The notes beneath the pieces were generated by a model. That model had not been told where the DNA came from, did not search any database, and worked only from the letters and a program-made list of their open reading frames with translations. The position numbers were made by a program, and so were the translations under genes. Source: Lingula anatina (taxonomy: Eukaryota; Brachiopoda; Lingulata; Lingulida; Lingulidae). Taken from it: a stretch of 49,826 nucleotides of DNA. The stretch lies in the NCBI RefSeq assembly GCF_001039355.2, contig NW_019776168.1, positions 310,434 to 360,259 on the forward strand, written 5' to 3'. Positions 22,678 through 34,400 of this stretch are shown piece after piece. The number at the start of each line of letters is the position of its first letter. The first letter of the stretch is position 1.

Positions 22678-23874
22678 TAGGTTAAGGGCCTTAATTGTGC
22701 TCTTGCACCACCTCTCTCTTTGTTGGGAGAAACATGGCTTCTCAGATTAGGAAATCTTTTACGTTTCCTTTTCATATTAATTTAATTCTTCACACATTTC
22801 TGTAAATGTCCTGAACTAGAGGAGGGTGTCATAAACTAAACACATCTTGGCAATAACCTGTAGCCAGTTAGCCTGCAGAGTGGTTTAGTTATAGTGATTA
22901 ACATTATTGTTTATATTTTATTAATATCAAACAATTTTTACTGCTTGCAGGTATACATGTTTATAACCTGTACTATGCGTCATATATTACCAATGGTGCA
23001 AAGTAGTGATACTTCTATAAAATGTTTTTCAAATATCAAATTTTATTAGACATTTGAATACAACATTATTAATAGAACCAATGATACTAAATTGTTATAA
23101 AGACATGAAGGAAGCAGGGTGAGCATATATGCTGGGAGTTTTGTTGGAGAGGGATATGTCGCGAGTTCAACTCACTGCCCTGTGAAGCCATATTTTTGTG
23201 GCCTGAGATTTCGCATCCATTACTTTGTGACCTGACCTGTCATTTTCTCCACAAGTGAGTGTGCACCCTCTTTTCATCTTTCAGATCTTCCACATTAATC
23301 AAGAAACATTATCAATTACAAGTGCTTGGGTGGGGTGGAAGCATGAAGGGAATAAATAAATAATTATAAGCAGTATCCTTGGGACACAAGGTATACATAA
23401 CTCTGCAATTTATATCTTTCAATTTATGCTGTGAAATATCACCCAACTAGCCTGTTGATCTCACGAATCAACCAAATGACCATTAATTGGGTTGCTAAAC
23501 TGCAAGTAATTAACCCCCTCCCCTCCCCCGAACTCATACTGGCAGGTTTCCAAATGAAGAATACACCGCAGAAAAATTTTGGAGCTCAAAACAGAGCCAG
23601 CCAAGGACACATTTGGGGAACACGTTTGAACATGTCATGATGGACATTTACAGATGTAGGACCAGAACAGAGACTCTTGTAAACAGTTAAAAACCATGGG
23701 ACTGAATTTGATTTGAGGGCCAGAAGACAGTCATAACACATGCCTTCTTATTCCCACTTTACCATCACGCCACTTTCACAGCACAAGTATACATAAGTTT
23801 AAAATCTGAACTATTAACTAAAACTATTAATAAATTCAAAAATAATTGCAAAAATATATATAAAAAAAACTTAC

Positions 23875-24201
23875 CTGCTTGACAAAGGATCTGTGCTCAT
23901 TACGAAAACCCCTTTTTTCAACAGGCGATAGCATGCGTTTGTTTTTGAAATACTTCATATCATAAAGTGGATTTAACATGCAAAATTTTATACAAGCAAA
24001 TAAATCCAAGGAATGAAAGGGAGTAAATATAAGTCGAAACTGTTCGTATGATGCCCACTGTGTGATAACAGTCACAGCTGCGCAGCTACTGACCTTTAAA
24101 TATGTCTCATTATTTAAAGTGAAGAATGCAAGACCCAGGGTGTAATCAAGGCCAGCGTCAAATTGTTTTAAACTCCAAGCTTCACTTTCAATTACTATCA
24201 T
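23875..24201 (-). CDS. Unassigned candidate exon in spacer
   Basis: An ATG-started open frame of about 109 codons (MIVIESEAWSLKQFDAG...) ends in CAAGCAG|GTAAGT, a strong splice donor. I recognise no domain and see no second exon or polyadenylation site. Length alone does not exclude chance. It could be an exon of a small gene or part of an old mobile element. Confidence 0.2.
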
Positions 24202-25209
24202 ATTGTTTGTGATCCCCCTGCTTTTGTCCAGAAAGCAAAGCTATGCAATGGCCTTCAAAAGGTCTTGGCTATGTATGGGTATGTGGCTGTCAAAGGACTT
24301 TTATACACATGCATACGTAATATGGGCTGGAAGTCTTGAATCCCAAAATAAACTTGTTCTTTCAATTTTAGCTGTACCCAGTGCTGAGGTCTCAGGTTGG
24401 ATTTTCACTAGAAAAAAATGTTTCTGTCTAATTTGTGGCACTTTTCTCTACTATGAGACAGAATTTACATTCGGAGTCGCCTTCATCCCTCACCTGGCCT
24501 ACAGTAAAGAGTAGGGAGTAGGGATGCAAAGATGTATAAAGAAGTGATCCATTTATTAATGAATATGTGAAAATTTAGGAAAAGAAATTGGGTAACACAA
24601 TGCAAAACAAAGAAACACAAACAGATATTTAGAAATGGTATATTTTGTGTATTTATATGGTACTACATTTTAACATATTTAAATATAATAAATCAATTAC
24701 TTTCTTGGTGTTGCTCACACACTGGACAAGTTAAATGGTGTATTTTGCTTACAGGTACAGGCTGTAATGAACAAAAGTACTCACTTAAGTAATTTTACGT
24801 AAATAAAAGTACATTAGCAGTTTAAAGTAATTTAATGCAAATGAGTTTCATTCACAACATTAGCCATAATATTGATGTACCTACTTGTTTGGCATTCTAG
24901 TGTCGGGGAGTCAGTGTAGTGTTAGTTGAATATTATATACATCTGTTAATATGATTTCATTCAGTGACATTCCCCATTCATCTTGTGTGCAGTAGCTAGG
25001 TTCAGTAATTCATTGTGAACGTGCCCTAATTTCCTGCATGTGTGTGCACGTGTGCATGTGTGCATGCGTGTGTGTGTGTGATACAATGTATTATTGGTAT
25101 GGCTTGGGTATGTTGAACTTCTGTTTTGATGTTTTAAATAATTCTTGTCTATCAACAAAAATGGCACCAGTCCTATTTAAAACCACATGTTAGTCTGTGA
25201 TCATGTTGT

Positions 25210-25471
25210 TCAATAATCTGGTGGAGGAATATGCATATGTGGCCCTATCATATAAACTGGTTGATGTCTGATGTTGTCCTGTTGTTTGGAGCCTCTTTCA
25301 TATCTTCTTTCTGTAGAGCTCTGGTATCCCTGGTTGTCTCTGCCAATAGCAGCAGGATCACCAATGTATCTGTCTCCTCTCAGCATATTGGTGTTCTGGG
25401 CATGGACATAGCCTAAATGTGGCGTTTTGCTGAGACTGGATCCCAAATTGGATTTCAAATATACATTTTTC
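25210..25471 (-). CDS. Cytoplasmic tail with PPxY end (right gene)
   Basis: Phase-2 entry; 87 codons including the stop. The tail is polar and tyrosine-rich: KNVYLKSN, HLGYVHAQN, DRYIGDP, NQGYQSSTERRYERG, HQPVYMIG, and it ends PPPDY. The final PPDY fits a PPxY motif, known to bind WW domains such as those of Nedd4-type ubiquitin ligases. Several tyrosines could be phosphorylated, but none lies in a clear ITAM or ITIM. Confidence 0.88.
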
Positions 25472-28400
25472 CTTAAAAAAAGATTCAATTAAAAAAATTA
25501 AACACTTTTAAGGGGTGTTATCTTTGAAAATTTCATTATGCATTACATTGTAACCAACCCAAAACAATTATGTACTAATAGTATACTAGTTTATATCTTT
25601 GCAGATCCTGATTGGAATGAACAATGGGACTTTTTCTCCAATACAATCAATACTGTAACAAATAGTAATCTGGACATTGCCTTTATCAATGTTCAGAAAA
25701 AAACACAGTAGGACTTATTTAACCATGAGACACTCAATCATTTTAATGATTTAAAAATCACTGAATTAAAATTAGTGAATTAAAATAATTATTATAATAA
25801 CAAAATGATAATAATGTTATTAATAATGATAGTTAACCTAAAAATGGTTCCATATTTCTTTTGCAAACCAAATTTGCCTTGAGATGGATGAATCTCAGCT
25901 TCTGCCAAATTAAAGACAGACTGGCAAATGATTTAAGAAAATTAATGTAAAAGTATTGCTTTCATGAAGAAAACTTCAATTATTAAAAGAATTAACTTCT
26001 CTGCTTTAAAACTTACCTTTTCTTTTGCTTTGATTTCCAATGTAGGGTATGTCTAATTGCTGCAACCACTATTAGAGTTACAGCAATAAATGATATGCTC
26101 CCCAAAACGCCTCCTAAGACAATTGCTATCTGGCTGCTGGCATCTGACACTGAAGGTGCCTCAGCTGCACTACCAATATGGTCACACACTAAAAAGATAC
26201 ATACGCATTGTTATTTTCAGTATACTGGGGTAAATGAAAGGTATCATTTTAAATCAAATAACAATTAAATACATCTGGTTAATTTCACTTTTGTGCTTGG
26301 AAAGCATAGTTTTTAAAAGGCCAAATCTATGATCGTTTAGCAAAAAGATAGCTTTTATACCATCAGCTGAAGTCCAGTTGTATGCCGTGGTACTGGAATG
26401 ACAGACTGTAGTATTGTCCACTGGGTTAGCTTGACATGTATTGTAACAAACACCATCTATCAAACATGTGTTATTCTGAAAAAATGTATGAGTGAATATG
26501 AATGACGTTTTGATTCTGTACACTGCACAATACCATGTTAAACAAACTACAATGACAGCTACTTTATCTTCTTGTTAAAGAATTTTCAATTAAAGAAACC
26601 AAAGGAATCATTATTTAAAGAACATATATATTGCTTCAATTAAACCACATGTATCTACCAAAATAATCCACTCTGTCTGTGACATGCTTGGATCACAAAT
26701 CTGGCATGGCCTTGTGGGATTGTGTTGGGTTTCATTGTAGCATGAACCATTTATACTGCAGGTGCCATTCTGGGGACAAAAAGTATTTTTTATTAACCTA
26801 TATTTGAGAATATTAATGAAGTTTAATATCTGATATGAGAATACCATCCATGGACAATTAATTTACCCCATGCTATGTGATAATTGGCTGATTTCAGAAT
26901 ATATCTAGTACCTTGATTGTCCAAGAGGTTGTAGAGATGTTGGGAGAACAAATGTGACACATGTGACCATCTCTTGATTCTAGGTTGCCAATGCAGCTTC
27001 CTTCAATTTCACAACTTTCACTCTGAAATAAATACAAGCATAACTTTCAGCAGAATGTCCTACCAAGGAGTTATAACTCCTTGGTCCTACTGAATATAAT
27101 TTATCAAGTAGCTATCTGGAATTATTTTCAATTTTCATTTGTCACTACTCAGTCAAAGTTCTTACTAATTCTAGTTTTAAGTAGTTACTTTCTCCATAGT
27201 AAACACTGTGTAATCCAAAAGTTGCCATACTAGCTATATTAATTAATTTGTTCTGAATGAAAGAATTTTACCAGATCTGTCCACTGTGTGTTTGACACTG
27301 TGGGATCACAAATCTGACATGGCCTTGCTGGATTCTGCTGGGTTTCATTGTAGCATAAACCATTTATAGTACAGGTGCCATTCTGGTGGACATAAATTAT
27401 ATTTTAAACAAAAGTAATACAATAAATCTATGCATTCACTTTATGTCATGGCTAATAAACCTACAAGAATGAATATGTAGCAATTCCCTGATATCAGAAC
27501 ATACCCAGTACTACCTTGACTGACCAAGACATTTGATAAAATGCAAACATTTTCAAAATGAACCATTCCTATTCTTTTCAATATGATGTGACAGTAATGA
27601 TCTATGTTTTCTAAATGAGATATTCTCACCAGCTGTGTCCACTCTGTGTTTGACACTCTGGGATCACAAATCTGGCATGGCCTTGCTGGGTTCTGCTGGG
27701 TTTCATTGTAGCATAAACCATTTATACTGCAGGTGCCATTCTGGAAATAGATATTGTACTTATTTTAGTTTTTTTTATTTGAGAATATTTATAAAGAGCA
27801 TTATCATTAAAAACAGTTATTCTTAAAAAAAAGTTTTAAAAAGTTATTCTAAGTTAAAAAGTTAAAAAAGTTATTCTAAGCAATTACTAAAAAAAGAATG
27901 ACAAGTACTTACGCAGTACCTTGATTGTCCCAATTTGAAAATATTGATTGATTTCATTAATATATATGCAGTAATTTAATAATATTAGAATGTGGTTTGT
28001 ACCTTGATTGTCCAAGAGGTTGTAGAGGTGCTGGGAGAACAAATGTGACATATGTGACCATCTCTTGATTGCAGGTTGCTAATGCATTTCCCATCAAGTT
28101 CACAAGCTTCATTCTGAAAGAGAAAAAATATAATAATATATCTTAAAGCTGAACCTTCTGCATTATTACAATGTGAAGTAAATATTGGATACACTGAAGT
28201 TCTGTTATGTGTCCTTTAAAATGAAGACTCCTGCTGTAGAACAGTTATATATATTTTTTCCAAAATGCACATTATGAAACCAAATAAGTCATGTTAATTA
28301 AACTTTTCATTTCTTAAAATTAAATTACATCCATGTCAAGTATACAAATTAATTTTGAAACAAAAATTTAACATGGACATTCGTAACTATCTCTGATTAT

Positions 28401-31400
28401 TTGACTTAAATATCAAAAACATTTTACAAGTTGTACCTTTCCTTCACCTTAATAATATGGTGCCACAGTAAAAGTCTATACCATTACATTATTTCTTTTC
28501 TAAATCTGACTTTCTCACCAGCTGTGTCCACTCTGTATTTGACACTCTGGGATCACAAATCTGGCATGGCCTTGCTGGGTTCTGCTGGGTTTCATTGTAG
28601 CATGAACCATTTATACTGCAGGTGCCATTCTGGAAATAAATGTTGTATTTTTAAACTCATAAACATTGATTTATTCAATATATTCAAGTCAATCTTTCAT
28701 GATGAATATAATTTTCTCACTCTAAACAATTAACTGATATCAGGAAATGTCTCATATAGTACCTTGACTTTCTGGATATAGATTTTGGATTATTTTACTA
28801 AATATGTACCAATTTGGCAGACATAGAAAATGCCTTCATGTCCAACAAATTATCCCCATTTGTAATTTTAATAATATCAGAATATGGCTTGTACCTTTAT
28901 TGTCCAAGAAGTTCTAGAAGTGCCAGAAGAACAAATGTGACACACGTGACCATCTCTTGCTTCCAGGCTGCCAATGCATCTTCCTTCAATTTCACAACGT
29001 TCACTCTGAAATATATTACAAAAACATAACTTTCAGCAGAACTTACTACTGAATATATAATATAATATAATATAATATAATATAATATAATATAATATAA
29101 TATAATATAATATAATATAATATAATATAATATAATATTGATCAAGAGGATATCTGTAATTAGTGTCACCTTTTATTTGTCACTATTCAGTCAAAGTCCT
29201 CTAGGAATAATTAAGTAGTAACTTTCTTCTTACTAAACACTATGTAATCCATAACAGTTACTGTCATACTAGACTTGAAATTAATTATTCTAAAGCAGAT
29301 ATTCTCACCAGCTGTGTCCACTCTGTGTTTGACACTCTGGGATCACAAATCTGGCATGGCCTTGCTGGGTTCTGCTGGGTTTCATTGTAGCATGAACCAT
29401 TTATACTGCAGGTGCCATTCTGGGAACATAAATTGTATCATACTAAAAAATTTGATTAAAGATTTTATGTCTTCTCCATCTCAGTGTACCACAAACTTTT
29501 ATGGTCTCATTCATAGCAAGAAAGAAGGCAACAAGGAGTATTGATTGTTCGTTTCCTATAATTTATTCCATTGACATATAATATGTAATAATGTACATAA
29601 TAATTAAATAATATCAGAATGTGTTTTGTACCTTGATTGTCCAAGTGGTTCTAGAGGTGCTGGGAGAACAAATGTGACACATGTGACCATCCCTTGATTG
29701 CAGGTTGCTAATGCATTTCCCATCAAGTTCACAGGTTTCTTTCTAAAAATGAATAAACGAAAATTAATTCTTTTTGTGCCATAATTCACTTAGGCCTCAT
29801 GCACTATTTTACAAAGAGTTTTCATCAAAATGCACATGTCATTTAAAACAAGGGATATTAATTATATATCTATTTGGAGAAATTTTCACCTGATCAGTCC
29901 AATTTGTCTTTGAAACATTCGGATCACAAATCTGGCATGGTCTTGTTGGGTTCTGCTGGGTTTCATTGTAGCATGAACCATTAATACTGCAGGTACCATT
30001 CTGGAAACATAAACAAAATCTTTAAACAAAAATATTGAATAATTTTATGCATTCAATTTAGAGATAGGATAATCTATTTCATGGCCAATAAACTTTTCAG
30101 CAATGGATATTTAGCAATTCCCTGATATCAAAATGTACTACCTTGATTGACCAAGAGATTTGATAAAACATGCAAATATTTTCAAAATGAACCATTCCTA
30201 TTCTTTTCAATATAATGCCATAGTAATGGTCTATGTTATTACATCATTTCTTTTCTGAATAAGTTATTCTCACAAGATCTGTCCACTCTGTGTTTGACAC
30301 TCTGGGATCACAAATCTGGCATGGTCTTGCTGGATTCTGCTGGGTTTCATTGTAACATGAACCATTTATACTGCAGGTGCCATTCTGTAAATTCACACTG
30401 TATTTTTTTTATCTGGCATGATATTGTATCATTCTACAAACTCTGAGATAATAATTAATTTTATTGATATATAATATGAAATAATGTAATAATTTAATAA
30501 TATCAGAATTTGGCTGGTACCTTGACTGTCCAAGAGGTTCTAGAGGTGCTGGGAGAACAAATGTGACACATGTGACCATCTTTTAATTCTAGGCTGCCAA
30601 TACATCTCCCTTCAATTTCACAACGTTCACTCTGAAATAAATACAAGTATACTTTCAGTAGAACTTCCTACTGAATATAATTTATCAAGAAGACAACTGG
30701 AATATTTTCATCTTTATCTGTCATATTTCAGTCAAATATTTTAGGTATAATTAAGGTGTAACTTACATTAAACTAAATACTGTATAATCTAAAACTATTG
30801 TACTAGACATGTATGTTTTTTTTTCTAAATGAGATATTATCACCAGATCTGTCCACTGTGTGTTTGACACTCTGGGATCACAAATCTGGCATGGCCTTGC
30901 TGGATTCTGCTGGGTTTCATTGTAACATGAACCATTTATACTGCAGGTACCATTCTGAAAATAAATACTGTATTTTTTAGCATTTATTTGCTTTTTTTTA
31001 AAAATAATTTTATGGCTATGAAGACAATCCCCCCCCCCCCCCCCCAAGACAATCTCCCTTCCCTAGTCAATTTCCTCCTGTTATGGATAAAATTAATGAG
31101 AATGAACAATGTGATATTGAGAAAAAAATTATAAATGCCTACCTATAATCAAAATCTCAATTAGATAGTGTAACAAACAATTTCACTTATTCAGGTAGCC
31201 TTTTGATGAACTAATTGACACTTTTAATTGTTTAACCCCCCCCCCCCCCCTTTAGCATGTTGAATGCCAATAATCAAGGTGCATCACCAGTTAAAGGTGG
31301 GATAAACAGATAATCTTACTCATCCAGGTATCCCTTTGATGAGCTTTCTGTCAGTTTTACTTGTTTCTCCTCTACCCCATGACATACTTTTTCTACTTTC

Positions 31401-34400
31401 AATATTATTAGTTACATCATTCAGAAAACTCAATAACATCAAAGTGCAGATAAAATATAATTTGTTAACTTTAGAAAAAAATGATTAATTGTTAGTTTTG
31501 TTTGATTAAAAAATAGCATGTAATGGCAAACTTACAAAATTTGCTCATTTTGTAATTCAAAATAACCTAGCTCTCAGGTCTGTTTATGCAGGTGAGCTAC
31601 CAAGATATTTTGTATTTAATAGCCAATACTTTTATTTTTATTATATTTATTTTTGTCTCACTATTTTCAATAAAATATGCAACAAATGTATAAATGCACC
31701 AAAAAGATAATTCAAAAGCAGTGTATATTCTTTTCTGGGAAGGGGGGGGGGGTGTCTTGAGGGGAGGGGGAAGGAATTGGTGAAATGTCCAGGGAAAATT
31801 GTACAGAGGGGGGGTAATGTCCTAGTATCAATATTGTTATCATATAAAAAGATATTAAAAGCTTCACATTTTTCATGACCAAGAAATATTTTCCATTCTA
31901 ATTAAATAATTTAAAGGGATAATAACTCTTCATTTTGGCCAAACAATGATTTTTCCTGGAGTAAACAACAATTTTCTCATACTTACCAATGGTTAATGAA
32001 TCCATTTTTACATTCAAAGTTAGTCCCTGTTTTTTTTCTAAAAAGTTTGGTTTTTTGTTAAAATCTCTTAAGAGATTATAACAGAGTATAGCCATCAATG
32101 GAGGTCACGTGGTCTGAAGACAAGTTCAGATATCAGAATAATAGCTATAACTGCTGTTTTTGTTGTAAAACAGAATATATTATATTTCTGTGAGTTATTC
32201 ACAATGTTTTTATTGGGAAATATAGACCTCATATGAAGAGTTATTATCCTTTTAATAATATCAGAATATATCTAGTACCTTGATTGTCCAAGAGGTTGTA
32301 GAGGTGCTGGGAGAACAAATGTGACACATGTGACCATCTTTTGATTTTTGATTGCTAATGCATTTCCCATCAAGTTCACAAGTTTCATTCTATAAAATAA
32401 AATTTATAAACATATCTTAAAGATGGACTAATTGCTTTCTTAAAAGTTATCTAGTAAATATTTGGGATGCAAACATATTTTATTGGTCATTATTCAATAT
32501 AAATTCACTTTTTATGGCAATGGTATTTTTTTCACAAAACACACATTATATTATCAAAAGTGCCAAACTAGACATGTAAATTAAATTTTTATTGAAAGAA
32601 ATGTCTCACCAGATCTGTCCATTCTGTGTCTGACAATCTTGGATCACAAATCTGGCATGGTCTTGCTTGGTTCTGCTGGGTTTCATTGTAACATGAGCCA
32701 TTTATACTGCAGGTGCCATTCTGAAGACAGAAAAAGAATTACTCTTTGAACTGAAGAACATTGAATTACCCAACATGTTCACTGGACAGAGATATAGGCA
32801 AATTTCACTCTTTCATGGGAAATATATTTTTTCTCACTCTGCAAAATAATTAACTACTCTCAGAAAGTCTCAAAGCGTCTTGCCATTTTTGATGCAGATA
32901 TTAGATTCGTTTTTTACCAAAATTTGCAAACTCAAAAATTCTTCTCATTTATAATTCAATTACATCAGAATGTGGCTACCTTGATTGTCCAAGAGGTTCT
33001 AGAGGTGCTGGGAGAACAAATGTGACACAAATGATCTCTTCTTGACTCAAGGCTGCCAATGCAGATCCCCTCAATTTCACAATTTTCACTCTGAAAAAAG
33101 TATACAATATCTCACAACAGAGCTTATTATAATATAATTTTAAGGTAGAAACATGGATTTTTTTCAACTTTGATTATAACTATTTTAGAAAACCTTGCCA
33201 TAATACAGTTGTTTAAACAAACTAGACATAGTATAATATAAAACTGCCTTGCTAGACATATAATTGATTTTTTTAATGAAAGAAATTCTCACCAGATCTG
33301 TCCACTCTGTGTTTGATGCTCTTGGATCACAAATCTGGCATGGCCTTGCTGGGTTCTGCTGGGTTTCATTGTAGCATAAACCACTTATACTGCAGGTGCC
33401 ATTCTGGAAATAGATATTGTACTTATTTTAGTAACTTTTGAGAATATTTATAAATAGTATTATCATATTAAAAAATAAGCAAAAAAATATATTCTAATCA
33501 ATTAGTAAAAAATGAATGACAAGTACTTTAATTGTCCAAGAAGTTCTTTTATTTGACAATATTGATTAATTTTATCAACAAACAATATGTAATAATTGAA
33601 TAATATCAGAATATGGTTTGTACCTTGATTGTCCAAGAGGTTGTAGAGGTGCTGGGAGAACAAATGTGACACATGTGACCACTCCTTGATTGTAGGTTGC
33701 TAATGCAACTTCCCTCAATTTCACAGGTTTCATCCTGAATAAATCAATTTTATCTTGAAGCTGATATCACTATTAAGCATTAAATATCAAATAAATATTG
33801 GGATATTTTTTCATTTGCCATTATTCACTAAAAACATTAATCTTTTTATGGCTGTGTCATTTTTCATCAAAAGAGTCATAAAATCGGAAAAGGATGCCAA
33901 ACTTTGTTTATAAAAAGAAATTTTCACCAGATCTGTCCATTCTGTGTTTGACACTCTGGGATCACAAATCTGGCATGGCTTTGCTGGATTCTGCTGGGTT
34001 TCATTGTAACATGAACCATTTATACTGCAGGTGCCATTCTGGGAAAAGAAACTGTATTGTGTTAGTAACTGTTTATGAGAATATTAAATAATTTTTAGTA
34101 TCTGTTATGAAAAGAAAATTCATGGCCAATAAATTTACACCATACTTTCTAATTTACTTAATAATACCAGAATGTCTTGTACCTTGATTGTCCAAGAGGT
34201 TCTAGAAGTGGTGGGAGAGCAAATGTGACACACATGACCATCTCTTGATTCTAGGCTGCTGACACATTTACCATCAAGTTCACAAGTGTCTTCCTGAAAA
34301 GAAAAAACAGCAGCCATTCACTTATAGAAGTATACACCTTAAAGGTGAGAATGGCTTTTTTTGTCATGTAATAAATTCTACTGTAGTTTTCTCCTGAAAA

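Larger units (their letters stand above)
21925..25209. other. Spacer between the two convergent genes
   Basis: No gene recognised. Contents: a less AT-rich stretch (21940-22260) with CACGTG and CCAAT-like words, a long hairpin (22415-22479), a GA microsatellite (22645-22675), a candidate unassigned exon on - (23875-24201), and a TG-rich tract (25038-25080). No long inverted repeat links the two ends of the spacer itself. Confidence 0.7.
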
